A stretch of DNA of 64,000 bases from an uncultured Blastocatellia bacterium (GTDB taxonomy: Bacteria; Acidobacteriota; Blastocatellia; Chloracidobacteriales; Chloracidobacteriaceae). Made by a program: the position numbers and the translations under genes. Under the pieces are notes generated by a model, which worked only from the letters and a program-made list of their open reading frames with translations, did no database searches and had not been told where the DNA came from. The DNA lies in NCBI GenBank assembly GCA_937934745.1, contig CALGZC010000028.1, positions 1 to 64,000 of the forward strand, read 5' to 3'. Shown here one piece after another: positions 8,230-17,261 of the stretch (within the stretch, counting starts at the first letter, position 1; every line of letters starts with the position of its first letter).

Positions 8230-9792
8230 ATGCTGCTGTCACAGGAAGTCGAAACTCTTGCCCAGAGCGCCCTGCGCGCCGGACTCACGCTGAACGTCAA
8301 ACGCGATGTCGACACAAGCAATGCGTTCTGGGGCGCATTATTTACCTTTGGCTGTCTGCCCGATGTACAGGTGGTCATTAACGGACCGGTGGGATGCTAC
8401 ACGCTGCCGATTACTTCGATCCTCAACTACACTGACACCATTCCGAATCTGCCGAACGTCATCTCAACCGACTTTACGGAACGCGAAGTCACGCTTGACG
8501 GTACAAACCCCATCTTGCGCGCAACCCTGGAGGGCCGCTCAACACTCAATGCGCACCGCCGCGCCACAATTGTCCTTACAACGCAGGAAAGTGAACTCAT
8601 CAGTACGGATGGCTTCGAGTCCGGTCTCAGTGTTCATGACGGTATTGCGCAGTTTGATAGCCGTGCACTTCAGGACGACGAATGGCAGGGACGTGAGTCG
8701 GCACTGCTGTACCTGTATGAGAACCGCGAATGGTTACTGGCGGCATCCGGTTATGACGCGGCAGCACTCCGCTCCGCCGTCGTGCGGACAAAACCACGGG
8801 TGACCATCATCGGTCCGACCTACGGCTGCTTCAACAGCTATGCCGATCTCGCCGAAATCGAACGGCTGGTGGAGGGCATTGGGGCCGAGGTCAGTTGCGT
8901 CATGCCATTCCGGTCGCGCGTCAAAGATTTGGCGACTATGGATGACTGCGATGCCTGCATTGTGATGTATCGAGAGTTCGGCGCGGCGCTGGCCGCCCGC
9001 CTGCACAAGCCATATCTTTATGCTCCGTTTGGCATTCAGGATACAACAGCGTTTCTGCGCGAGCTGGGGCGGATCCTCGGTCGGACGGACGAAGCAGAAG
9101 CCTTCATTGCCCGTGAAAAGCAAACCACGCTCAAGGCTTTTTGGGACCTGTGGCGCAGTCCTCACCAGGACTTCTTCGGTACGTCGAGTTTTGGTGTCGT
9201 CGCAGGGGAAACCTACACCCATGGGTTGCGGCGTGTTCTCCAGGACGAGTTCGGTATGCGTCCAACCATCGTCGCTTCCCGACAGGCAAAGTCAGGTCCC
9301 CTTGCCTACAGCGCCATTGATGTTCGACAGACGCTGATTGATGACCCGCCGATGATTATGTTCGGCTCAATCAATGAAAAAATCTACATCAGTGAGTTGG
9401 AGCTGTTGACAAGCTACATTCCGGCGTCCTTTCCAGGGCCGGTTGTTCGCCGGGCAACAGGGACACCGTTTATGGGGTACGCCGGCGTCGTGTATCTGGC
9501 ACAGGAAATCAGCAACTTTCTGTTTGAAATTCTGTTCCGCCACCTGCCGGTGGAAGGACTCGAACGCAAGCAAGCCGAAGAGACCACGCTGGCCATTTCC
9601 GAGGCCGAGATTTCCTGGCATCCTGACGCGGTTGAGCGCATGAATGTCGTTTTGAAGAAAGTCCCGTTCTTCGTGCGCATTTCGGCCAGCAAGAAGCTTC
9701 GCATAGAAGCAGAGCGCGAGGCTGTCCAGCGGCGCATTCGAGAGGTCACGCCGGACATTATTGACGATGTTGCACGTCGCTTCGCCCGGTAA
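8230..9792 (+). CDS. bchZ: Chlorophyllide a reductase subunit Z
   Basis: One half of the NifDK-like catalytic component of chlorophyllide oxidoreductase (BchXYZ), which reduces ring B of chlorophyllide to the bacteriochlorin level. Diagnostic segments are FWGALFTFGCLPDVQVVINGP, VGCYTLPITSILNYTD (with a probable cluster-ligand Cys), IIGPTYGCFNSYADL, VMYREFGAALA, the TLKAFWDLWRSPHQDFFGTSSFG segment, SINEKIYISELE and IPASFPGPVVRRATGTPFMGYAG. ATG 8230 (520 residues) is chosen because GGGAG lies about 11 bases upstream; an in-frame start at 8146 would add an atypical Cys/Arg-rich leader. The partner BchY and iron protein BchX must be encoded elsewhere, which is an unusual separation. Confidence 0.93.
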   Translation: MLLSQEVETLAQSALRAGLTLNVKRDVDTSNAFWGALFTFGCLPDVQVVINGPVGCYTLPITSILNYTDTIPNLPNVISTDFTEREVTLDGTNPILRATLEGRSTLNAHRRATIVLTTQESELISTDGFESGLSVHDGIAQFDSRALQDDEWQGRESALLYLYENREWLLAASGYDAAALRSAVVRTKPRVTIIGPTYGCFNSYADLAEIERLVEGIGAEVSCVMPFRSRVKDLATMDDCDACIVMYREFGAALAARLHKPYLYAPFGIQDTTAFLRELGRILGRTDEAEAFIAREKQTTLKAFWDLWRSPHQDFFGTSSFGVVAGETYTHGLRRVLQDEFGMRPTIVASRQAKSGPLAYSAIDVRQTLIDDPPMIMFGSINEKIYISELELLTSYIPASFPGPVVRRATGTPFMGYAGVVYLAQEISNFLFEILFRHLPVEGLERKQAEETTLAISEAEISWHPDAVERMNVVLKKVPFFVRISASKKLRIEAEREAVQRRIREVTPDIIDDVARRFAR

Positions 9793-9803
9793 AGTAGCGT
9801 CGT

Positions 9804-9840
9804 TGACGCAGCCATCGATGCAGCAATCAACGTTGCGTCA
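9804..9840. repeat. Inverted repeat in the bchZ / ATP-grasp spacer
   Basis: TGACGCA at 9804-9810 is matched by TGCGTCA at 9834-9840 with a 23-base loop. The right arm ends directly before the strong GGAAGGAG ribosome binding site of the next gene. It could form a leader hairpin that affects translation or transcript stability. It has no U-run, so it is not a standard terminator. Regulation is inference only. Confidence 0.35.
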
Positions 9841-9854
9841 GGAAGGAGACCTGC

Positions 9855-11093
9855 ATGGATGAGTATGCCGAATTTGCCCATGCGGTGTACGCCACCGGTG
9901 TACTGTCCGACCCCTGGCTCTGGGGACAGCCCCGTTTCCGGTTGAACGGTGTCGTCTTGTCACCGGAACTGGCGGCCCGGTTGGCGGAAGCAGCCGAGGC
10001 GGTGACATACCTGCACCAGGAACTCGTTGAAATCCTACTTGACGCACCGGACCTCATCACCTCTTTCTATCAGTTGACGCCGTTTCAACGTCTGATGTGG
10101 CATGCGGCAGGTGGCTTGTGGCACGGGATGGCGCGGGCAGACGTGTTTGTGTGTACGGACGGGCGTATTCAGTGCTGTGAACTCAACAGTGATACACCGT
10201 CAGGCCAGCCGGAGGCCGTTTGGCTCAACCAACTGCGGTTGGCGGCCCATCCCGGTATGGTCGATCCAAACGCTGACTTACCGGCACGCTTCGTCGCCAT
10301 GCTGCGCGAAAGCCATGCCAAGCGAACAGACCTACCACTCGAAAGCGTCGGCATTGTTTATCCAACTGAGTTGACGGAAGACCTGTGCATGATTGCGGCG
10401 TTTTCCCGTTGGCTCACGGCGGCCGGAATTCGGGTTGTGGCGGGCTCGCCGTACAACGTACGCCGCACATCACTGGGTATCAGCTTGCTCGGTGAACCGG
10501 TGGATTTGATTCTGCGCCACTACAAAACCGACTGGTGGAGCGAACGCATCCCGGTCTGGGCCGACGCCGAGGCATATCCAGATGACGAGCCGCTGACAGA
10601 GCCGCTGCTGGCACTCCTGGATGCCGATCTGGAAGGCAAAGTGACCATCGTTAATCCGTTTGGCGCCGTCGTGACACAAAACAAGCTTTCCCTTGCGTTT
10701 TTCTGGGAAGAGATGGCGCGCTTCTCACCTGAGGCGCAGGCAGTGATCCGGCGCTTCATTCCAGAGACCTACCGGCTGACATGTATGCCACCGGATCGGC
10801 TGCTTGCCGAACGCGAGCATTGGGTGATCAAAAGCAATTACGGCTGCGAGGGCAGCGAGACTGTTTGCGGGCCCTTTGTGACGCCAGAGGTGTGGGAACG
10901 GGCAATTGAGTTAGCACTTCCCCAACATTTTGTGGTACAGCGTTTTTTTGTGGCGCAGGCCGACGCCGAAGGCTGGATTCCCAACTACGGTGTGTTTGTG
11001 TTGGGCGGCAGCGCAGTCGGGTTTTTCACCCGCCTGTCCAAAACCACTACGGAATACAGCGCCATCACCGCACCAACGTTTGTTGCCCTGTGA
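9855..11093 (+). CDS. Circularly permuted ATP-grasp protein, glutathionylspermidine-synthase-like
   Basis: A 412-residue protein with features of the GSP_synth-type permuted ATP-grasp fold: an early acidic/Asn patch (CELNSDTPSGQP), the Gly-rich ATP loop KSNYGCEGSETVCG near residue 335, and a C-terminal HFVVQRFF segment. Such enzymes form amide bonds using ATP, but the substrate here is unknown. A strong AAGGAG ribosome binding site lies 6-8 bases upstream of the ATG. It sits 62 bases after bchZ on the same strand, so it may be cotranscribed with the bacteriochlorophyll genes. A related but divergent protein is encoded at 51219-52577. Its role in pigment metabolism is a speculation from position. 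Confidence 0.75.
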   Translation: MDEYAEFAHAVYATGVLSDPWLWGQPRFRLNGVVLSPELAARLAEAAEAVTYLHQELVEILLDAPDLITSFYQLTPFQRLMWHAAGGLWHGMARADVFVCTDGRIQCCELNSDTPSGQPEAVWLNQLRLAAHPGMVDPNADLPARFVAMLRESHAKRTDLPLESVGIVYPTELTEDLCMIAAFSRWLTAAGIRVVAGSPYNVRRTSLGISLLGEPVDLILRHYKTDWWSERIPVWADAEAYPDDEPLTEPLLALLDADLEGKVTIVNPFGAVVTQNKLSLAFFWEEMARFSPEAQAVIRRFIPETYRLTCMPPDRLLAEREHWVIKSNYGCEGSETVCGPFVTPEVWERAIELALPQHFVVQRFFVAQADAEGWIPNYGVFVLGGSAVGFFTRLSKTTTEYSAITAPTFVAL

Positions 11094-11116
11094 AGAGACA
11101 CCGGCGATTGACGCGA

Positions 11117-12538
11117 TCACATTGCTCGCAATCGGCGGAGGATGGTTTCGCCATCTACCGTTGGGGAGGCCAACACCTCACATGCATCCGCCACATAGTG
11201 TACCCGGCGCATGCCGACCAAAACGCAGCTCAGGTCGGGCAAACTCCGCAGCGTATTAATGGCCATCTGGCTCAGCGTCTGTCGCTCGTTGACATAGCCG
11301 GCCGCCGCCAGCTGTTTTCGCACCGTGTCGGATTGCGCCTGGGATTGCGCCGCAGCGAAATCGGCCATGGTTTTGAGGGCCGCATTGGCCAACTCAACAA
11401 AACGGTCGCGCCAGGCCGTAAAACCGGCTCGCTGCCGAGGTGGCGGCGATAACTGGCCTAACCAATCTTGAACAGGCCAGATAACCAGACGGGCGGCATT
11501 TTGTTCCCACACAAACACAGAATCAATTTGTGGCGCCAGGCGAAGTAATCGTGCAGCGAGGCCGCCCTGTGGCAGGGGCGACAGACCGAACTCCACCGTT
11601 AGCCTCGCTTCATGGTCACGTAGCGACGATAACGCCTGCGCCAGCCACTCTAACGCCGGACGATCCAACCGGAAATCAAAATCAGCCAGTCGAACCATCT
11701 GCCGGCCGTTGAAAGCGTTGAGCGGCCGGTTAGCGAGCGCCCCAATACCCTTGGCAGCGCAAAATGCTAGCAGCGACCTGCCTTCGTTGTTGATTTCCGT
11801 CACCGCACCGGTTTCAAATAGGTTGAGTGGGAACTGCACCACCCTGAAATGATGGTCGGGCGTGACCGTTTCTGCCTGCGCCCAGCAGCGCGCCAAACTT
11901 ACCTGCGTCGGATGCTGTGCCGGGAGAGGAAAGTTATTGGAAGAAATACCGTAGAAACGAATCGTCCCGGAGGCAACCTGTGTTTCAAGGAAGGCAAATG
12001 CTTCGCGGATGCGACGATAAAACTCTTCCCGGTCAGCCACTGTGACACCACGCTTTTCACAAGCGTTGAGAAAATACTCGGGATTGTGCAGCAGGAAAAC
12101 GTCGAGCGTCGCCAGGCCCATGCGCTCACGGCTACGTTCAATCTGGGTTGCCAGAAATTCCGGGTGAATACAGTGCCACAGACCAGGAGCATACTTGACA
12201 ACTTCCGGGAAATGCCGTTGCTGTGCTAGGCGCAGATTATCGCCTTGGATGTAACCACCTTTTGTCACCACGATGATAGTAGCGCGGTCAACATCACGCA
12301 GCACACGCCCAACGGTTCGTTCTGCACCCCCGTCGGTGTAATTTGCGCTCGTGTCAATCAAGTTACCACCGCGCGCCAGATAGTCCCGCAGCGCGGCTTC
12401 GTGTGCCGGATTATCCTCCTCAATGCGATAACAACCAAAGCCCATCGGATGGCACCACAGCCCGGTCTGACCAAGGGGTTTGAAAAAGGGCGGTGGTGTC
12501 CCCTGAGATTGTGCAAAGCCTTCGATCATGCTGGTCAT
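11117..12538 (-). CDS. Aldo/keto reductase family protein with a long C-terminal extension
   Basis: The NADPH-dependent aldo/keto reductase tetrad is visible: Asp and Tyr in DTSANYTDGGAE, Lys in VTKGGY and His in LLHNPEY. The strand ISSNNFPLP also fits the barrel. At 473 residues it is about 140 longer than typical members; the additional part after about residue 300 is mixed helical and ends with the segment INTLRSLPDLSCVLVGMRR, which resembles the usual AKR end. So the extra material looks like an insertion rather than a tail. ATG 12538 (or 12529) is preferred, because the more distal in-frame ATG at 12583 lies in the loop of a terminator hairpin. It converges with the ATP-grasp gene. Confidence 0.8.
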   Translation of the reverse strand: MTSMIEGFAQSQGTPPPFFKPLGQTGLWCHPMGFGCYRIEEDNPAHEAALRDYLARGGNLIDTSANYTDGGAERTVGRVLRDVDRATIIVVTKGGYIQGDNLRLAQQRHFPEVVKYAPGLWHCIHPEFLATQIERSRERMGLATLDVFLLHNPEYFLNACEKRGVTVADREEFYRRIREAFAFLETQVASGTIRFYGISSNNFPLPAQHPTQVSLARCWAQAETVTPDHHFRVVQFPLNLFETGAVTEINNEGRSLLAFCAAKGIGALANRPLNAFNGRQMVRLADFDFRLDRPALEWLAQALSSLRDHEARLTVEFGLSPLPQGGLAARLLRLAPQIDSVFVWEQNAARLVIWPVQDWLGQLSPPPRQRAGFTAWRDRFVELANAALKTMADFAAAQSQAQSDTVRKQLAAAGYVNERQTLSQMAINTLRSLPDLSCVLVGMRRVHYVADACEVLASPTVDGETILRRLRAM

Positions 12539-12570
12539 CTGCCGGTTGTAGGCTCCTGTGGACGAACAAA

Positions 12571-12596
12571 AAAGCCTTCGCATTCGCGAAGGCTTT
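12571..12596 (-). terminator. Rho-independent terminator of the pilMNOPQ-roadblock transcript
   Basis: A perfect 11-base-pair stem (12571-12581 with 12586-12596, four-base loop ATTC). On the minus strand the stem is followed by a U-run formed by the complement of the A-run at 12568-12573. It lies 26 bases after the stop of the Roadblock gene and before the aldo/keto reductase. This is the clearest terminator in the window. Confidence 0.9.
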
Positions 12597-12622
12597 GTAC
12601 AGCGACGTCGCGGTTTGTGAGA

Positions 12623-12994
12623 CTAGATGAATTCTTTTTCGAGCAGCAAGTGCGCTTTGCGCAGTTCAAAGCGCGCACGTCCTATATTGCCGTCAGGGTC
12701 AAGGACAATAATGATGAAGTACTCACGGCCGATCAGGCGCACCACCAATCGGAAGGCATCCGACATCAGCGTAAGCTCATTGAGTAATCCGACGCCGGTG
12801 TCGGATGCCATCCGCATTGTATTCCGAAGCAGCGTTGCATGGGATGTGGCAATCAGTGCCACCCGCTCGCTGAGGCTGATTTTTGATGGGACTTGAACGT
12901 GCTCAATTGCCAATCCGTCGAGCCCCATAATCACAATACCAATGCTGCCCTCAACCCGTTCGAGGATCCGCTCGAGCAGCTCTGTAAATGTCAC
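12623..12994 (-). CDS. Roadblock/LC7-domain protein, MglB-like
   Basis: A 123-residue single-domain protein. The pattern (an amphipathic first helix LLERILERVEGSIG, then GIVIMGLDGLAIEHV, LRNTMRMASDTGVGLLNEL, FRLVVRLIGREYFIIIVL) fits the Roadblock/LC7 fold. The best-known bacterial member is MglB, the GTPase-activating partner of MglA that sets type IV pilus polarity in Myxococcus. It starts with GTG at 12994 inside the stop of pilQ (GTGA overlap), so it is translationally coupled to the pilus secretin. No MglA-like GTPase is seen in the window. Its role in pilus regulation is inferred from the operon. Confidence 0.8.
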   Translation of the reverse strand: MTFTELLERILERVEGSIGIVIMGLDGLAIEHVQVPSKISLSERVALIATSHATLLRNTMRMASDTGVGLLNELTLMSDAFRLVVRLIGREYFIIIVLDPDGNIGRARFELRKAHLLLEKEFI

Positions 12995-15681
12995 GGACGC
13001 CCTCCAACGGCAGGCTGTGGGGAAACGGGTGGTTCACCGCCTGAGAGAATATTCTCACCCCGACCGATCCGCGGCGTGATGAAGAAAAGGAGTTCGCCGG
13101 TGGTACGCGACAAAGAACGCCGCTTGAATAGCTCACCCAACAGCGGGAGCCTGGAAATGCCCGGTGTCCGAAAGACATCGTTCGTTTCGGTATCATTGAG
13201 GACACCGCCGATGACAGTTGTACCGCCGTCTGGGACAATAACCTGTGTCGTCGCCGACCGCCGGTTGATGCTGGTAAAGCCGTTGATCACCTGACCCGGT
13301 GCGTCGTTACTGACCGACACAGTCAGCAAGACATTTCCTTCGGTTGTGATTTGCGGTGTAATGTTCATTCCGATCGTTGCATTGACAAACGTGACGGTCT
13401 GCGCCACACCGACACCTGCTGTAGCAATAAACGGAATCTGCGTACCGGAGGCAATGGTCGCTTGAGTGTTGTTAAGAACCGTCACACGCGGCGCAGCAAT
13501 TGATTTGGCAATACCCTTTTGTTCATTGGCAGTCAGCGTTGCGGCCAGCAGGCTGGTGCCAATCGGGCCGGTCGTGAGACCAAGGACCGACGAGCCGCCC
13601 CCGGAGATGCCAGGCGCAGCCCGTGGTCCGATGAGCAAACCAGGGATCAGTGAGCCTGACGAAGTTGCAGGACCTTCATTCGGTGGCTGAATAAATGTTC
13701 CCGATGAGGTTGAGAAAGCAGCCGCACGCCCCTGCCGGGTCAGTGCAGCGGCGAAGAGCTGAACGCCCAGTTCCCGGGCGAAGTTCCGTGAAGCGAAAAC
13801 AATCCGCGCTTCGATCTCAACCTGCGGCTCAGGGACATCCAGCCGTGCAATCACATCGCGCACATTCTCTAGATATGAAGGGATGTCGGTGATGATGATG
13901 GTATTTGTCCGGGGATTGATCGAGATCCGCCCGGCAGGAGAGAGCGATTGCTGCACAATCCCAACAAAGCCAATCCCTCCTAGAGTTCCCCCGATCGGCT
14001 GCCCACCCGGACCTTGAAGGGCAACCCCACCCCCAGCTTGTGCTTGAGCAGAATTTTGGTCAACGCGCTCGTACTTCAACTTGAAGTACTCCGTCACCGT
14101 TGGAGCGCTGTAAATTTCCTGCAGGCGCTGATTGCGAAGATTTTGCTCTTCCGTCGTGATGGCGGCAACGGTCGCCACTCGGACGATCATCCCCTCACGC
14201 CGGTAGGTCAGTTGATTCGCTCGAAAAATAGATTCCAGGACTTGCGTCCACGGCACTTGATTGACCTTGAGTGTCACCGGCACCTTGCTCACAGACTGAT
14301 CTAAAATAAAGTTGACGTCATAGTTATCCGAAATAAACCGGAGGATATCCGACAAGTCGACGCCTGTAATATCTAGGCTAATCGGCTCACCTTGGTAAGA
14401 AGGATCGCCAAACTGCGCCCCACGATTACTGCCCTGTGGCTTGCGTCCAGCGACCGGTGCCGAGGCGTGAGATACATTGGGAGGCAAGGCAGTCGCCGCC
14501 TTGGGTGATACCGTGGGAGGAGAAGCAGCAGCGACACGGCGTGCAACCGGCACCATCAGCGCTGCCGGCTCAGGCTTGGCCTCAACCGGACGCAGAGACT
14601 TCGGCGCCTCAGAAGGATTGTTATCAGCGTTGTCATTAGAAGCCTCGTTTGCAGTCTGCACAGCGGTTGAAGTCGGCTCAGCCTTAGCTGCCGCGGATGG
14701 GGTCATCGTGCTGTCGGCAGCAGTCGACTTCGTACCCCTTGTCTCTGCTGTTGTCGGTGCAGACGTCACAGTGGTAGCAGCAACCTGCTCGTCGCCAAAG
14801 CGTACCATCAGCCCGTTTTCTGATGCATCTACCGTATAGGGGATGACCTGCTTCAGATCAAAGACTACGCGGGTGGTGCGCCTGTCCGGCTCACCAATGC
14901 GAATCCGAGATACCAACCGGCCATCACCTGAAAGGGTGCGTTTTTCAACGGAGGCGACGGCGTCATACAGGTCAATCACCAAGCGGGTTGGGCTCTGGAG
15001 GAGAAAGTGGTTGTACTTCGCCTTGGCAGTCAACTTCAATTCGGCAACGGTCTTGCGTTCGACTTCAGCCAGCATCACGGCATGGAGCGCAGGAGATTGA
15101 GGGCCGACCGATTTCCCAACCTGTGGCGTACCCAGGTGGCTGTTGTACACAACCGACTGAACGGGACGTGCCGTAGTATCACGTCCGGCTGGATTATGTC
15201 CGGCGGCAAGCACCGTCTCGGCTGTTTCACCGACGACTTCACGAGCCATTGCTGCTGGCTCGAATTCGATCACCAGTGTTTTGGCGTCATCACGCAAATA
15301 TGAGCGAACTTCACAGGCCTCACGCAGTGTAACGTCCAGCCGAGCTGTGGGCTGGTCAGCCATATTTGACCTGACGGCAATGGCTGCTACCAACCCCTGT
15401 TCCAAACGGTACTCGGGCAAGAGGGCTGAGGTGTCGGCACCGTACAGTTCAATGGTGACGAGCTGTGGCCCTAGCTTTGAGACGTGATAATCCAGACGTG
15501 CTGCGCTCTCGAGCTGCACACGTGTTGTACGCGGTGAATCCGTGCGCACGTCGAGTGTAGAAACAACCACCGTTTCCGGTGCCTTATCCAGGGCCTGCAG
15601 CGGCGTTGCCCCACAGAATGCAAACCCACAAAACAGGAGTAATGCCGCACCGGTGCAGGAACGTTTCGGCAGGAATTTCAT
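12991..15681 (-). CDS. pilQ: Type IV pilus secretin PilQ
   Basis: An outer-membrane secretin of 896 residues through which the pilus fibre passes. It begins with a signal peptide (GAALLLFCGFAFCGATPLQA). Two AMIN-type segments (about 40-140 and 205-300) follow, then a Pro/Ala/Thr-rich linker (about 310-440) and the STN/N1 region (ISLDITGVDLSDILRFISDN). The secretin core comes next, with VPDGGTTVIGGVL and the signature SRLPLLGELFKRRSLSRTTGELLFFITPRI near the C-terminus. A Gly/Ala-rich loop about residues 700-740 is typical of a gate region. It is followed at a GTGA overlap by the Roadblock gene. Confidence 0.95.
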   Translation of the reverse strand: MKFLPKRSCTGAALLLFCGFAFCGATPLQALDKAPETVVVSTLDVRTDSPRTTRVQLESAARLDYHVSKLGPQLVTIELYGADTSALLPEYRLEQGLVAAIAVRSNMADQPTARLDVTLREACEVRSYLRDDAKTLVIEFEPAAMAREVVGETAETVLAAGHNPAGRDTTARPVQSVVYNSHLGTPQVGKSVGPQSPALHAVMLAEVERKTVAELKLTAKAKYNHFLLQSPTRLVIDLYDAVASVEKRTLSGDGRLVSRIRIGEPDRRTTRVVFDLKQVIPYTVDASENGLMVRFGDEQVAATTVTSAPTTAETRGTKSTAADSTMTPSAAAKAEPTSTAVQTANEASNDNADNNPSEAPKSLRPVEAKPEPAALMVPVARRVAAASPPTVSPKAATALPPNVSHASAPVAGRKPQGSNRGAQFGDPSYQGEPISLDITGVDLSDILRFISDNYDVNFILDQSVSKVPVTLKVNQVPWTQVLESIFRANQLTYRREGMIVRVATVAAITTEEQNLRNQRLQEIYSAPTVTEYFKLKYERVDQNSAQAQAGGGVALQGPGGQPIGGTLGGIGFVGIVQQSLSPAGRISINPRTNTIIITDIPSYLENVRDVIARLDVPEPQVEIEARIVFASRNFARELGVQLFAAALTRQGRAAAFSTSSGTFIQPPNEGPATSSGSLIPGLLIGPRAAPGISGGGSSVLGLTTGPIGTSLLAATLTANEQKGIAKSIAAPRVTVLNNTQATIASGTQIPFIATAGVGVAQTVTFVNATIGMNITPQITTEGNVLLTVSVSNDAPGQVINGFTSINRRSATTQVIVPDGGTTVIGGVLNDTETNDVFRTPGISRLPLLGELFKRRSLSRTTGELLFFITPRIGRGENILSGGEPPVSPQPAVGGRP

Positions 15682-15817
15682 AACTCTCCTCCGATAAAAA
15701 ATCCGCTAAATTGATTGATAAAAAGCCGAGACCTGACCAAACGACTCAATGACCTCGCGCAGCTGGAGACAGGCGTGACGTCCTTCAATCTGCAAAGGTG
15801 CCCACATTACCGAGTGG

Positions 15818-16513
15818 CTACTGAGCAGCTGTCGGGGTAGCACTAGCTTTCGGGATGTAGTCTAGAAAGCGTTGCTTCGTCACAAGTGTTCCGTTGCTTC
15901 GAACAATGATCTCAGAGCAAACAAGCCGCCCCACAACCTGCGCATCCGTAACGCCAAAAGTGCGCGGCGCGCGTTCAATTTTGACAACCGATCCGTTCCA
16001 GAACTTTGATCCCTCACGCACAAACATTGTCGCACCAGAGCGACGATCCTTGACCAAAGCACCGAGACCACGCTCGGTTGAGTAAATACCCATAACAGTT
16101 AGTTCTTCTACAAGGTATTTCTCAGATTCAGCCGGTGGCGGCTGCCCCTGATCTAGGCGACGGTCTCGAATCTCGCGCCATTTGGCCTCGCGCGTCGGGA
16201 AATCTGGGTAAGGTAAATCGGTAACAGGTGGGCGAAAAGGTTCGCGGAGCTTGCCACTGTCGCGGAATGGATCATTGTTCGGGCGGCGAAACGGATCGCG
16301 GCCGGTTCCGGTGTAAGTTGGCGATAAAGCGTCAGCCGGAGGCCCTTGCGCCGATTTCTGTGATCCCTGTATATCAGACGGCGATGACTGTAAACCTGCC
16401 GTCGCTTTCTGTGCCACTGCCGAAGGTGACTGACCTAGAGCCGGCACCGTACAGCATAATAAACCGGACAACAGCCACGCTCGGCAGGTACAGAAATCAA
16501 TATAAGCGTCCAT
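15818..16513 (-). CDS. pilP: Type IV pilus assembly protein PilP-like
   Basis: A 231-residue secreted protein lying between pilO and pilQ. It has a hydrophobic leader (WLLSGLLCCTVPALG) with Cys residues, which may make it a lipoprotein. A low-complexity linker with RDPFRRPNNDPFR follows, and then a C-terminal beta-rich domain (LVEELTVMGIYSTERGLGALVKDRRSG, then MFVREGSKFWNGSV). In known systems PilP links the inner-membrane PilNO complex to PilQ. Sequence similarity is weak; order in the operon carries the call. A GGGGA sequence lies just upstream of the ATG. Confidence 0.75.
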   Translation of the reverse strand: MDAYIDFCTCRAWLLSGLLCCTVPALGQSPSAVAQKATAGLQSSPSDIQGSQKSAQGPPADALSPTYTGTGRDPFRRPNNDPFRDSGKLREPFRPPVTDLPYPDFPTREAKWREIRDRRLDQGQPPPAESEKYLVEELTVMGIYSTERGLGALVKDRRSGATMFVREGSKFWNGSVVKIERAPRTFGVTDAQVVGRLVCSEIIVRSNGTLVTKQRFLDYIPKASATPTAAQ

Positions 16514-16534
16514 AGTTTTTTCCCCATGTTTTAC

Positions 16535-16559
16535 AAGCTCTTAAGATAAAAAAGAGCTT
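16535..16559. repeat. Inverted repeat in the pilO-pilP spacer
   Basis: AAGCTCTT at 16535-16542 pairs with AAGAGCTT at 16552-16559 around a 9-base A-rich loop. It lies in a 145-base AT-rich gap, about 20 bases before the pilP start on the minus strand. It may adjust expression of pilP relative to pilMNO or protect the mRNA. It lacks a proper U-run. Confidence 0.35.
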
Positions 16560-16658
16560 AAGACAGAGATAAAAATTTTGGCAATTGTTTTTTCATTCTA
16601 TACCTCACAGTTTATGCTTAATTGGATCCTACTAATCAGTCCCCATGATTCCTCACGC

Positions 16659-17237
16659 TCAGTTAGATTCCTCGCTGGCGCTTAGAATGTCCTTTTCCGA
16701 AGCGAAAAACACCGTAAGCTTATAACTTGCCTCAATTGTCAGCCTTGGTGTTTGCGCGCTTGCTTGACGAATTTCCACGTCAGATACCTTCACAATTCGC
16801 TGGAGAGCAGCAATATCTGCAAAAAACTGACCGACCTGATCATAGGTTGCGCCAGCCTTGACGTCGATTGACTTCTCATAGAGAAAATCACGCTTCTGAA
16901 CATTGCCCGGGCGAAACTCACGTACTACAGCCGAACGTGTTTTGGCTATGTTTTGCAGCTGTGCCAGTGTCTCTGAAAGACGTACCTCTTCAGGTATGTT
17001 CGCACGGTATGCCTGCAAATCGCGCATGTATTCTTCTATTTTCTTCTTGTACTCATTGATTTGCACTCGAACGTTCTCTAACTCTTGAACTTCTTGTTCT
17101 ATCTTTTGGGCTTCTTTTTCATCACGGCTGGCTTGCTCACGTAAGTCAGCACAAAAAAATTGGTCAAGGAGGATAAATATGACCACGCCAGCAAAAATGA
17201 TGATTACAATCTGAAACAAAATTTTTTGACGAAACAT
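16659..17237 (-). CDS. pilO: Type IV pilus inner-membrane protein PilO
   Basis: A 192-residue bitopic protein with one membrane helix (FQIVIIIFAGVVIFILL, about residues 7-25), a periplasmic coiled coil (EKEAQKIEQEVQELENV, about 38-75) and a ferredoxin-like C-terminal domain (YDQVGQFFADIAALQRIVKV). It pairs with PilN in the alignment subcomplex. It is 24 bases downstream of pilN. The coding stretch is visibly more AT-rich than most of the window. Confidence 0.88.
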   Translation of the reverse strand: MFRQKILFQIVIIIFAGVVIFILLDQFFCADLREQASRDEKEAQKIEQEVQELENVRVQINEYKKKIEEYMRDLQAYRANIPEEVRLSETLAQLQNIAKTRSAVVREFRPGNVQKRDFLYEKSIDVKAGATYDQVGQFFADIAALQRIVKVSDVEIRQASAQTPRLTIEASYKLTVFFASEKDILSASEESN

Positions 17238-17261
17238 ATGAAGGCTCCTTGGCCGTTTGAG

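Noticed and set aside
12581-12583. Upstream ATG for the aldo/keto reductase
   Set aside because: It lies in the loop of a strong terminator of the pil operon and adds residues outside the family pattern.
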